Assembly: GCF_034355335.1 (NCBI RefSeq)
Contig: NZ_CP136422.1
Coordinates: 449,001-513,000, forward strand
DNA length: 64,000 nucleotides
Source: Blautia coccoides
Lineage (GTDB): Bacteria > Bacillota > Clostridia > Lachnospirales > Lachnospiraceae
Direction of reading: 5' to 3'
Shown: in pieces, positions 25,682-34,486 of the stretch
Position numbering within the stretch: position 1 is the stretch's first letter
Layout of the letters: each line of letters opens with the position of its first letter
Translations under genes and position numbers: made by a program
The notes under the pieces: generated by a model
Seen by the model: the letters and a program-made list of their open reading frames with translations, nothing else
The model's database searches: none
Told to the model about the DNA's origin: nothing

Positions 25682-26566
25682 ATGAGTGACACAAAGAGAG
25701 GATTGTCGCTTGAGAAGAAACATAACCTGACCGGATGGCTCTTTCTGATACCTGCGACTGCACTGATCTGCTGGATGAGTTTTTATCCCATGGTGAAAGC
25801 CTTTATCATGTCCCTTCAGACTGGTATTGGAATTAATCTGAATTTTGGGGGTGCAGCCAACTACCTGCGCATTTTGAAAGACCCTACATTCCGTCAGTGC
25901 CTGTTCAATACATTTTTTTACCTGGTTATCCAGGTGCCTGTTATGCTGGTGCTTGCACTGGGGCTGGCATCTATGCTGAATAATAAACAGCTGCGTTTTA
26001 AGGGATTGTTCCGCACAGCAATTTTCCTGCCTTGTGCTACATCCCTTGTCTCATATGCTATGATTTTCCGTTCCATGTTTGCCAATGACGGATTTATCAA
26101 TACCATTCTAAGAAACATAGGGCTGGATCCTATTATGTGGTTTGCCAATGCGTGGACGGCAAGGGCCGTCATCATAATTGCCTTGATCTGGAGATGGACG
26201 GGATATAACATGGTATTTTATCTATCCGGACTGCAGAATATTGAATATTCCGTGTATGAGGCAGCCAAGATTGACGGGGCATCCCCCTTTCAGTCCTTCT
26301 TTAAAATTACAGTGCCGCTACTGAAGCCCACCATACTTCTGACTGCGATCATGTCCACAAATGGAACCTTACAATTGTTTGACGAGTCTCTGAACCTGAC
26401 AAACGGCGGACCGGGAAAATCAACCATGACTTTGTCACATTACATATATAATACATCCTTTGTACAGAGTCCAAACTTTGGTTATGCGGCGGCTATGTCT
26501 ATAATTGTGTTGGTTATGGTAGCTGTTCTGGCCGTTATTCAGATGAAAGTAGGTGATGAACGATGA
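25682..26566 (+). CDS. Sugar ABC transporter permease (first)
   Basis: This is an inner-membrane permease subunit of the CUT1 family (MalF/LacF type), 294 residues with six predicted membrane helices. The cytoplasmic EAA loop, which contacts the ATPase, reads YEAAKIDGASPFQSFFKITVPLLKPT near residue 200. It overlaps the second permease by 4 bp (ATGA), which indicates translational coupling. No ATPase gene is in the operon; clostridial CUT1 systems commonly share an MsmX-type ATPase encoded elsewhere. Confidence 0.95.
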   Translation: MSDTKRGLSLEKKHNLTGWLFLIPATALICWMSFYPMVKAFIMSLQTGIGINLNFGGAANYLRILKDPTFRQCLFNTFFYLVIQVPVMLVLALGLASMLNNKQLRFKGLFRTAIFLPCATSLVSYAMIFRSMFANDGFINTILRNIGLDPIMWFANAWTARAVIIIALIWRWTGYNMVFYLSGLQNIEYSVYEAAKIDGASPFQSFFKITVPLLKPTILLTAIMSTNGTLQLFDESLNLTNGGPGKSTMTLSHYIYNTSFVQSPNFGYAAAMSIIVLVMVAVLAVIQMKVGDER

Positions 26567-27369
26567 GCAGAGGAAAGAAGGTATTCCAATATGTATTCCT
26601 TTCCACGGTATCCCTATTGTCCGTATTTCCACTGTACTATATGTTTTGCGGTGCCACCAATAGAAGTACTGATGTGGTGGCGGGAAGAATGCTGCCGGGA
26701 GGATACATTGCACAGAATATGAAAGCTCTTTTGGAAAACCAGGACCTTGCCAGGGCATTGTGGAATTCCTTCCGCAATGCTGTCATACTGACACTGCTTG
26801 CTTTGCTGGTCTGTTCCATTGCAGGGTACGGATTCGAGATTTATCATGATAAGGGTAAGGATATAGTCATGACCCTTCTGCTGACTGCCATGATGATCCC
26901 CTTTGCGGCTATCATGATCCCTTTGTTTAAGATGTTTTCAGGGTTGAAAATGGTAAATACCATGGCTGCGTTCATGCTGCCCACAGTATCCACTCCCTTT
27001 TTGATCATGCTGTTTAGGCAGAGTGCACGCTCATTTCCACATGATATTATTGAGGCTGCTAGAATTGACGGGCTGAGTGAAGTGGGGATTTTCTTCAGAA
27101 TGTTTTTTCCGACTATGCGTTCTACCTATGCGGCTGCCATGACTATTACGTTTATGAATGCCTGGAACAATTATCTGTGGCCTAAAGTGATTTTACAGAC
27201 AGATGATTCTATTACTATGCCCATGCTGGTAGCGAATCTGCTGGGGGGATATACCGTGGATTACGGAATGTTGATGCTGGGTGTATTGATTTGTACCATT
27301 CCGACCGCAGTAGTGTTTTTCTGTCTGCAGAAGAGCTTTGCGGAAGGCATTACGGGAGCGGTCAAGTAA
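26563..27369 (+). CDS. Sugar ABC transporter permease (second)
   Basis: This MalG-type permease has 268 residues and six membrane helices. The EAA loop reads IEAARIDGLSEVGIFFRMFFPTMRSTYAAA near residue 160. It forms the heterodimeric channel with the upstream permease. The gene for the large secreted GH43-like enzyme starts 36 bp later and is likely co-transcribed, so substrate degradation and import are under common control. Confidence 0.95.
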   Translation: MSRGKKVFQYVFLSTVSLLSVFPLYYMFCGATNRSTDVVAGRMLPGGYIAQNMKALLENQDLARALWNSFRNAVILTLLALLVCSIAGYGFEIYHDKGKDIVMTLLLTAMMIPFAAIMIPLFKMFSGLKMVNTMAAFMLPTVSTPFLIMLFRQSARSFPHDIIEAARIDGLSEVGIFFRMFFPTMRSTYAAAMTITFMNAWNNYLWPKVILQTDDSITMPMLVANLLGGYTVDYGMLMLGVLICTIPTAVVFFCLQKSFAEGITGAVK

Positions 27370-27405
27370 TGGCGGTGTAATATATAATGACTTAGGAGGA
27401 AAAGA

Positions 27406-30400
27406 ATGAAAAAACGTTTATTGCTTTGCGGAATCATGGCTTTTGCTATGGCCTTTGCATCAGGGGCGGCTGCACCAAAGACTGTGCAGGCCCAGTCACG
27501 GAATATAAAAAATGATACATTTTGGCATGATATTAACGGAGATCCCATTTATTCACAGGGGGGCGGAATTTTTAAATTCAAGAATCCGGATACGGGAAAG
27601 GACACATATTACTGGTATGGAGTAAAGTATAAAGAGGCAGAAGCTTTTTATAAAAATCCAGCCAAAGGCTACAGCACGACTACATTTGAAGCAGTCACAT
27701 GTTATACTTCAGATGATCTGACAAACTGGAAGTTTGAGGGCAATGTGCTGACAGAATCTGAGGTGAGCGGCGTAGAACAGACCAACGGTAATCCGGCAAC
27801 TTGGCTGGGAAGAATGGGCGTAGCTTACATGGAAGAGAGTGGAACTTATGTTATGGCAATTCAGCACGAGTTTGCAGATCCGGGTGATGTCATTGATAAT
27901 GCGGGAGGGGATACCTCTAAAGACGGTGTAACAAAGCAGGTTCTTCTACTAAGATCAGACAGTCCTACCGGCCAGTTTAAGTGGGACCAGAGAATAAATA
28001 TGGCATCCTATACAGGTGGAACATCCAATACCGGCGACCAGACGGTATTTACAGATGAAGATACAGGAAAAGATTATCTGCTGTATTCTTACGGCAGAGG
28101 ACGAAACAGAATCTTCCTGTCGGAAATCCGGGAGAATGCAGAAGGCAAAATAGAAATCGGAGAGCCTTACAAGGTATTCCAGGGGGACGGCCGTGAAGGC
28201 AACTGTATGTTCAAATACAACGGCAAGTATTATATCTGTGCGTCGGATCTGTACGGTTGGAACGCATCTCATGCATACTATATGGTTTTGGACAGTCTGG
28301 AACCGGAATACCTGGAACAGAAAGGTACAGAAACTAAAATGCAGGTGATGCCGGGCTGCAGTGATGACTTCTGCCATGTATCACAGACAGGATTTTTCTA
28401 TACAGTGCAGGGCAGCGCCCAGGATACCGTTCTTTTTTGTGGTGACCGTTGGTCTGACTTTGCAAATAACGGCCTGGGGTATAACCAGTGGTGTCCATTA
28501 TCCTTTGATGGTGATGTACCCTATTTCAACTCTTTAAGTTCTTGGAATCTGGATATGACAACAGGAGAATGGAGTGCTGCAGAGGATAATAATCACATCA
28601 AGAATGGAAGCTTTGACGCGGACCGTGTGTCCGCATCATCCCTGGCAGGATGGAAGAATACTGTGGAAAAAGGCAGTTCACCCATCAAAAACAGCGGGAA
28701 TGCAGTAACCGGAAAATATGGTCTTGCGCTTACAGACACGGTGGATTTTGCGGGAAGTATATCCCAGGAGGTCAAGACAACCCCATATGTAGGACTGCCT
28801 GATGGGGAATATGACATGACCGCGTATATAAAAGGAAGCGGTGATTTCAAGGTCCTGCAAATGTATGCAGTAAGCGGCAGTATGACATTTGCCTGTGATA
28901 TCACTGAGAATGGGAATGATTGGAAGAAAGTCACGCTGGAAAATATACCCGTTTCCGGCGGTGCCGTGGAAGTAGGATTCCTGGCTGACGGCAAGGCAAA
29001 AACAGCCTGTTACATAGATGATATTACTTTTATAAAAACAGATACTACGGCAGAGCGCGGAGCGGTATCCGGAACGATCCATTCGGATGCTGTGGGCAAA
29101 AATGTTTTCATACACGCTGTAAGGGAAGACGGAACAGATGTATATACCTGTCAGGTACCCATAGCGGAGGAGGATCAGAGTTTTTCCATTAATATGCTGA
29201 GACCGGGGACTTATTTGATTTCTGCATCCTGTGACGGGTATGCACTACAGGAGGAACCTCAGAGAGTTACGGTACTTCCGAATGAGACCGTGGAAGGCAT
29301 TCAGTTCACACTTGTCATCAATACCGGAGATGTTTCGGGAAAAGTTACGGATGAAAGCGGCAGTGTACTTTCGGATGTGAAAGTTATTTTGAAAAATGAT
29401 GATTCTGAGTTCATAGAGACTACAGACGGAGAAGGCAAATACAGTTTCAGCACCATTCAAGCGGGTATATATGAATTGTATTTTGAAAAAATGGGATATA
29501 CGAACCAGGGGCCTGTCCGGGTAGAGGTGAAAAAGGGCGAAATTGTTCATGCAATTGATACCGTTATGGAAAGAAACGCAGGTACGCTTACCGGAACCGT
29601 GACGGATATGAATGGTAATCCGGCAGGAAAGGCAAAGATTTCACTGAGAGGCTGCAATGCAAAAGATGATATGACAAGATATCAGATTGAGACAGAAGCG
29701 GACGGCACATTCTGTCTTGAAAATGTGATGGGCGGGGTTTATCAGGTAATTGCGTCCACTGATTCCGCGGTGAGTGCGGTAAAACAGAATGTTCAGGTGA
29801 CAAAAGGTGCGGAAGTATCGGTTGATATGGTAATCCCCCAAGAGACAGAAATTGTGAACGGAGATTTTGAACAGGCACTTTCTGTCGGATGGGTTAATGA
29901 GTATACCTATTCTCCTTATGGCTGTTATATTACCTCCAGAGCAAAAGAAATATACGAAGGAAAGGGAAGCTTATCTTACTACAGGTCATCTCCATATTTG
30001 GGACATACATATCAGACATTGTATGACATCCCCAACGGTACTTACACAGTTAATGTGATGGTAAACGCAGGTGTTAAGGATACGGATGATTTTTATATGT
30101 ATGCTAAGAACGGAGCAGATGAAATCATTGCAAAGGAAAATATTCCAACTAATACTGCATATGAGATGATCGGTCTGGAAGCAGAAGTTACAGACAACAC
30201 GCTGAAGATTGGATTTTACGGCAACATGGGTGCTGATACATGGTGCCGTATGGACAATATCAGAGTTGGATATGTTGCTGCAGAAGAACCGGATAAACCG
30301 GTAGAAAAAGAGGGATTAAATAATCTTCTGGAAGAGGTGGAAAGTCTGAAACCGGAAGATTATACCCAGAGCAGTTATACAGCGCTTATGCAGGTAAAAG

Positions 30401-31506
30401 AGACAGCAGAAGGAGTGGCTGAAAACCCGGAGGCGGCACAGGAAGAGGTGGAAGAGGCTGTTAAAGCTCTGAACAATGCAAAAGATGCCCTGGTATCCGT
30501 AAAAGTTTTACGGGCAGCAGTAGAGCAGAAGGCAGAACTGGCTCCGGATGGATATACCACGGAGAGCTGGGAGGATTTTGCAGATGCACTGGATCATGCA
30601 CAGAGCGTTCTTAATAATCCGGATGTATCTCAGAATGATGTGGATGAGGCATATAAAGATTTGATCCTGAAATGGGGATGCCTTGTTCCGGGAGTCAACA
30701 CTGTTGTGGCAGAGGCTGTGGCACAGGAGGCTGCATCTATTTTGGAAAATGATACTTCCATTTATCGCCCGGAAGGGATTGAAAATCTGAAAAATGCCTT
30801 GAGATTTCTCAATAGTGTTCTGGAAGACAAGAATGCTGCCCAGGAGGATGTGAATGATGCGGCTGAAAAGTTGATATACGCACTGATGGAACTGAAGGAT
30901 ATGGTCAGCGCTGAAAGACTTGAGAGTATTGTAGATCTCGCTAAGTTCATTTTAGAGGACCAGAAAAAATATACAAGTGATTCGGTGAAAGCACTTCAGG
31001 ATATCATCACGGACGCAGAGGGCGTGATCGCCAATGAAGACCGGTCACAGCAGGATGTTTCTGCTCACTATGAGGCAGTAGCAGAGGCAATTTGCGGATT
31101 GAAACTTAGAGGTGATAAATCGGCGTTGGAATCTGTATGGAATATGGCAGATGAAATCCTCAAAAGTTCCGAGAAGTATACGGCTTCTTCTCTTGAGGGA
31201 CTGCAGGAGGCAGTTGATGCGGTGAGACCTGTATATGAAGACGTGGATGCTACCGGAGAAGAAGTAAATGAGGCAGCCAGATTACTGACCGGGCAGCTTG
31301 TGGAAGTCAGGATTCTGGGTGATGTAAACAATGACAAAAATGTGGATACCAGTGATACAGCCCTTGTGCTGAAACTGAGCGCAGAACTGTTGACCATTGA
31401 GGATATGGACAGAGAAGCTGCAGATGTGAATAGAGATGGAGACGTGGATACCGCGGATGCTGTCCTGATTCAGAAATTTGCAGCGGAACTGATCGGATCA
31501 TTTTAA
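27406..31506 (+). CDS. Secreted multidomain GH43-like glycosidase with C-terminal dockerin
   Basis: A signal peptide (cleavage near VQA-QS, residue 32) is followed by a five-bladed GH43-like catalytic domain (about 38-390: WHDINGDPIYSQGGGIFKFK, YYWYGVKY, LGRMGVAYME) resembling exo-beta-1,3-galactanases. Then come a carbohydrate-binding-like module (about 398-550), three carboxypeptidase-regulatory-like repeats (near 556, 641 and 725), a second binding-like module (817-960), five FIVAR-type helical repeats (971-1300) and a type I dockerin (1305-1366) with two calcium loops DVNNDKNVDTSD and DVNRDGDVDTAD. Length 1366. The next gene encodes a cohesin-like wall protein, its likely partner. Exo-galactanase activity on arabinogalactan is inferred from domain resemblance and the GH35 neighbour. 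Confidence 0.88.
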   Translation: MKKRLLLCGIMAFAMAFASGAAAPKTVQAQSRNIKNDTFWHDINGDPIYSQGGGIFKFKNPDTGKDTYYWYGVKYKEAEAFYKNPAKGYSTTTFEAVTCYTSDDLTNWKFEGNVLTESEVSGVEQTNGNPATWLGRMGVAYMEESGTYVMAIQHEFADPGDVIDNAGGDTSKDGVTKQVLLLRSDSPTGQFKWDQRINMASYTGGTSNTGDQTVFTDEDTGKDYLLYSYGRGRNRIFLSEIRENAEGKIEIGEPYKVFQGDGREGNCMFKYNGKYYICASDLYGWNASHAYYMVLDSLEPEYLEQKGTETKMQVMPGCSDDFCHVSQTGFFYTVQGSAQDTVLFCGDRWSDFANNGLGYNQWCPLSFDGDVPYFNSLSSWNLDMTTGEWSAAEDNNHIKNGSFDADRVSASSLAGWKNTVEKGSSPIKNSGNAVTGKYGLALTDTVDFAGSISQEVKTTPYVGLPDGEYDMTAYIKGSGDFKVLQMYAVSGSMTFACDITENGNDWKKVTLENIPVSGGAVEVGFLADGKAKTACYIDDITFIKTDTTAERGAVSGTIHSDAVGKNVFIHAVREDGTDVYTCQVPIAEEDQSFSINMLRPGTYLISASCDGYALQEEPQRVTVLPNETVEGIQFTLVINTGDVSGKVTDESGSVLSDVKVILKNDDSEFIETTDGEGKYSFSTIQAGIYELYFEKMGYTNQGPVRVEVKKGEIVHAIDTVMERNAGTLTGTVTDMNGNPAGKAKISLRGCNAKDDMTRYQIETEADGTFCLENVMGGVYQVIASTDSAVSAVKQNVQVTKGAEVSVDMVIPQETEIVNGDFEQALSVGWVNEYTYSPYGCYITSRAKEIYEGKGSLSYYRSSPYLGHTYQTLYDIPNGTYTVNVMVNAGVKDTDDFYMYAKNGADEIIAKENIPTNTAYEMIGLEAEVTDNTLKIGFYGNMGADTWCRMDNIRVGYVAAEEPDKPVEKEGLNNLLEEVESLKPEDYTQSSYTALMQVKETAEGVAENPEAAQEEVEEAVKALNNAKDALVSVKVLRAAVEQKAELAPDGYTTESWEDFADALDHAQSVLNNPDVSQNDVDEAYKDLILKWGCLVPGVNTVVAEAVAQEAASILENDTSIYRPEGIENLKNALRFLNSVLEDKNAAQEDVNDAAEKLIYALMELKDMVSAERLESIVDLAKFILEDQKKYTSDSVKALQDIITDAEGVIANEDRSQQDVSAHYEAVAEAICGLKLRGDKSALESVWNMADEILKSSEKYTASSLEGLQEAVDAVRPVYEDVDATGEEVNEAARLLTGQLVEVRILGDVNNDKNVDTSDTALVLKLSAELLTIEDMDREAADVNRDGDVDTADAVLIQKFAAELIGSF

Positions 31507-31538
31507 TTTCAACGGCAGTTCCGGAGAAAGGATAAGAG

Positions 31539-32339
31539 ATGAGAAAAGCAAAAAAAATATCTTCTATAGCTGCTGCACTGCTTTTGGTGCTGAGTTCGGC
31601 CATTTCTGTATATGCAGAAGGAACAAAGGCAGAGGTACAGGCCTCGGAGATTGGGGCCGGAGCTTCATCAGCAACAGCATCCTGCCGGATCACAGGAGCC
31701 GGGGCTGTGACAAACGGAAAATTGAGGATTATCTATGATTCTTCCATGTTAAGCCTGAAAAGTGCTGTGAAGGGGTCTGCCTTGTCCGGGGCGATGGTTC
31801 AGATCAATGATCCGGTAAACGGAAACAAGCCGGAGGGGGAAATTGTGTTGGCATTTGCATCTGCGGAGGCATTTTCTACGGAAGGCAGCCTTCTGGATAT
31901 GACTTTTCAGAATACAGGGCTGCAGCCGGGTGACAGCACAAATATAGAAGTAAAAGTAGAGGAACTTGCATTAGACGGGGCTGTAGTGGAAACAGAGAAC
32001 GGAACAGGAACCATCTGTATGAAGGAAGAGGCAGACCCCATGCCGTCGGACAAACCGGGTGAGAATCCCGGGGATGACAATAATGACAATCTCTCGGATG
32101 ATCCACAGGGAGGGGAGCAGACCGATAAAATTTCCAAGCCGGACAAGGAACCACCCAAAATAGTAAAAAACACTTCAAATACAGCAAAGAATATAGCAGG
32201 TGCCGCAAAGAAGAGCACAAGAGCAGCAGAAAATGCAAAGACCGGTGATGAGATGGACATTTTCCTGCCAATGGTATTAGGGGCAGGAGCTGCTTTAATT
32301 ATTTTTGGAGGAGTAAATTTTAAGAAACTGAAAAAATAG
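31539..32339 (+). CDS. Wall-anchored single-cohesin-like protein
   Basis: This 266-residue protein has a signal peptide (cleavage near VYA-EG, residue 26), a beta-sandwich domain of about 130 residues with cohesin features (TNGKLRIIYDSSMLSLKSAVKGS; GEIVLAFASAEAFSTEGSLLDMTFQ), a proline/acid-rich linker, a lysine-rich stretch and a C-terminal NAKTGDEM plus hydrophobic helix plus KKLKK. The last part resembles a sortase sorting signal of the KTGD variant. It follows the dockerin-bearing glycosidase by 32 bp. I infer that it tethers that enzyme to the cell surface. If not sorted, the helix would still anchor it in the membrane. Cohesin assignment is by pattern, without a search. Confidence 0.8.
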   Translation: MRKAKKISSIAAALLLVLSSAISVYAEGTKAEVQASEIGAGASSATASCRITGAGAVTNGKLRIIYDSSMLSLKSAVKGSALSGAMVQINDPVNGNKPEGEIVLAFASAEAFSTEGSLLDMTFQNTGLQPGDSTNIEVKVEELALDGAVVETENGTGTICMKEEADPMPSDKPGENPGDDNNDNLSDDPQGGEQTDKISKPDKEPPKIVKNTSNTAKNIAGAAKKSTRAAENAKTGDEMDIFLPMVLGAGAALIIFGGVNFKKLKK

Positions 32340-32411
32340 GAAAGATGTCTGTCTGGTTTGGAGCAGTCCTTTGTCAGGCAGACAAGTAAAATGTCTAAAA
32401 TAAGTTAAAGG

Positions 32412-32443
32412 TATCCGCCATATCTGAACTGGTATGGCGGATA
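32412..32443 (+). terminator. Terminator-like hairpin after the cohesin gene
   Basis: TATCCGCCATA (32412-32422) and TATGGCGGATA (32433-32443) form an 11-bp perfect stem, followed by TTTATG. A second, weaker hairpin (GTCTGTCTG/CAGGCAGAC) lies just upstream at about 32346-32383. Confidence 0.7.
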
Positions 32444-32627
32444 TTTATGTTGGCTTTATAGTTTTCTATCGGTTTGTTTTTCGCAATCGGATATGGGGAT
32501 GGACTATCCGCGGATAATGTTTCCTGTTTTATCTATTAAGTTATATCACATCATTGCGGGGAGCAGCTGAATATCTTGTTTTTGTTAATTGATTTTGGTG
32601 TGTCCTCACAGGAGTTTATGACACATT

Positions 32628-33266
32628 TTAATGCTTATGGTTTCCGCCGTCTGTGTTTTTATCCAGATAGGACTGCATTTCTTTTATTTCTTTTTCCTGC
32701 TCTGTTATGATATTTTGGGAAAATTGAGTCAGCTCTTCATCCTCTGTATATTTGAGAATGATCTCTGCCATATCTACAGCCATTTGGTGATGCATAGACA
32801 TGCCCTGTGCAAAAGCGGCCTCCAGATCAGAGGTTTCCGCCGCAGTATGGGAGCTGTGGTGTTTATCCATCAAGGTACGGTATTCTTCCAGATAGGCAGC
32901 CTCTTTTTCAGGATCAGGATTTTCGGCTTTCTGAAAACGTTCTGTCATGGTGTTCATCTGATCAATTTCTTTGTTTTGGGCGCTTATAATGTTCTCTGCC
33001 AGGCCTTTGAACTCTCCGTCTTTTCCGGCATATTCCAGATAGCTTTTAGACATCTCCACTGCTGACTGATGATGAGGAATCATACCATTGAGAAAATCAA
33101 GCTCTGCACTGCCGGTGTTTTGTGCCTTGTCCATCTCCTCCATCATTTTGTCCATGATGGCATTTTCCTCCTTTAGATAATCTTCTGTGTTGGACTTGCT
33201 GGAACCACACCCGGTCAGGAGCAGAAAGGCGGCAAGGGATATGGGGATTAGTTTACATAATTTCAT
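32628..33266 (-). CDS. DUF305 lipoprotein
   Basis: A lipoprotein signal peptide (LLLTGCGSS) is followed by two ferritin-like DUF305 helical repeats, each with the hallmark histidines: FLNGMIPHHQSAVEMSKSYLEYA near residue 62 and FAQGMSMHHQMAVDMAEIILKY near residue 152. Length 212. DUF305 proteins are extracytoplasmic and some occur with copper or other metal resistance genes; no such genes lie here. The gene stands alone, opposite in direction to the galactan operon. The C-terminal NKHTDGGNHKH-like tail is histidine-bearing, which is compatible with metal binding. Function unknown. Confidence 0.88.
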   Translation of the reverse strand: MKLCKLIPISLAAFLLLTGCGSSKSNTEDYLKEENAIMDKMMEEMDKAQNTGSAELDFLNGMIPHHQSAVEMSKSYLEYAGKDGEFKGLAENIISAQNKEIDQMNTMTERFQKAENPDPEKEAAYLEEYRTLMDKHHSSHTAAETSDLEAAFAQGMSMHHQMAVDMAEIILKYTEDEELTQFSQNIITEQEKEIKEMQSYLDKNTDGGNHKH

Positions 33267-33296
33267 GACTGGCCTCCAATTAGATTATTTTTTGTC

Positions 33297-33326
33297 CGTT
33301 ACTGTGAGGGTATTGAAACAGTTACG
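33297..33326. repeat. CGTTACTGT/ACAGTTACG inverted repeat
   Basis: CGTTACTGT (33297-33305) and ACAGTTACG (33318-33326) form an inverted repeat with one mismatch, upstream of the DUF305 gene. Related copies occur before cstA and near 53.7 kb. Confidence 0.55.
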
Positions 33327-33402
33327 TTTATTTTATAGTGTTGCCGGAAATGGGGAAAATAATGACGAAACGACCAAAAGAGATGGAGAAAAGCAGTCAT
33401 AG

Positions 33403-33439
33403 TAATGTACCCTCTGTCAAACAGACAGAGGGTACATTA
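33403..33439 (-). terminator. Strong hairpin after the two-GntR operon
   Basis: TAATGTACCCTCTGTC and GACAGAGGGTACATTA form a 16-bp perfect stem with loop AAACA. It lies 38 bp past the end of the leftward GntR operon. There is no clear T-run, so termination is likely but unproven. Confidence 0.65.
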
Positions 33440-33476
33440 TCAAAGTAAGAACATTTTTGTGTTGATGCTTGTATGG

Positions 33477-34472
33477 TCAAAGAGAGACAGGCTGTCTGTT
33501 TTCGCGACAGAGTTCTAATTCATGTGTAATATGAATCAGAGATCCCTGGTCTATGTGATATTCAAAGAAGATAACCTGTTTACCGCTTTGCATAAATTTT
33601 TGAATTACCTCCAGTTCACCCGTTCTGCTGCCGTTTAAATAGTCATACGGGAGGATCAGCACATCTTTGCCATCCAAAAAATCAGAAAGGGAACAGGGGG
33701 CATTGTCTAATTGGAAGTCAATTCTTGGTGTTCCTTGCCCCAGAGTCATGGTATTATCATAGACTGCACTGGCAAACTCCTGACTCATACACCAGATACC
33801 GACAGACATATTTTCATGTATACCCGCAAGTTCGTATTGGACCTTCTGCGAAGGGACAATAGCCACTTTCATAACATGACTTGCCAAACTGGGAACAAGA
33901 TCGATCACCTGCAAATAATGATTTTTGGTGGTGAGTATTAAGTCGTAGCCATAGGTCAGTTTCTGTGGTGATTTTACAATATCACTGAGTATCAACTCAG
34001 TTACATCCACATCGGAGATATTGTAAAGCTGACTGCTGATAAGGCTTAGCGTTTCCATGTTGCAGTCTACCACAGCTACCCGGATATTGCGGGATTCCTG
34101 ACGCTTCCACTGAAGCTTGGAGTTGATAAGGTCTTCCATTTCATTGTATGATAGGTGCATACGGGAAAGCGTTGTGATCATTTTATCAATGACTCTGGCT
34201 GCTTTGTCACTGTTGTCTAAAATAGATAGATCCTGAAGTTGGGCCACAAACGTCCCGCTTCCCTGAATTCTTTCAAGCACTCCAATATCCCCTAATTCAT
34301 CGTATGCTCTTTTAATGGTACCTCTTGAAATATGAATCGCTTCAGATAGCTCCCGTTCTGTGGGAAGCCTGTCTCCGGGTGCTAATTCGCGGCTGCTTAT
34401 TTTGGCCTTGATTTGTTCTGTTATCTGTAAATAGGCTGGTACAGAACTGTTTTTATCAATACAGATATTCAT
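33477..34472 (-). CDS. GntR-family regulator, copy 1 of a tandem pair
   Basis: Residues 1-75 are a GntR winged helix (VPAYLQITEQIKAKISSRELAPGDRLPTERELSEAIHISRGTIKRAYDELGDIGVL). After a helical linker, residues 125-331 form an alpha/beta effector domain (NIRVAVVDCNMETLSLISSQLYNISDVDVTELIL, YDLILTTKNHYLQVIDL) that I do not recognise as UTRA, FCD or an aminotransferase domain. The upstream neighbour encodes a paralog with the same layout, 14 bp away. Both end the dhaK-dhaL-MATE operon and probably control the two divergent arms of the locus, perhaps as a heterodimer or as two sensors. Confidence 0.85.
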   Translation of the reverse strand: MNICIDKNSSVPAYLQITEQIKAKISSRELAPGDRLPTERELSEAIHISRGTIKRAYDELGDIGVLERIQGSGTFVAQLQDLSILDNSDKAARVIDKMITTLSRMHLSYNEMEDLINSKLQWKRQESRNIRVAVVDCNMETLSLISSQLYNISDVDVTELILSDIVKSPQKLTYGYDLILTTKNHYLQVIDLVPSLASHVMKVAIVPSQKVQYELAGIHENMSVGIWCMSQEFASAVYDNTMTLGQGTPRIDFQLDNAPCSLSDFLDGKDVLILPYDYLNGSRTGELEVIQKFMQSGKQVIFFEYHIDQGSLIHITHELELCRENRQPVSL

Positions 34473-34486
34473 AGTGATACCTCTGT

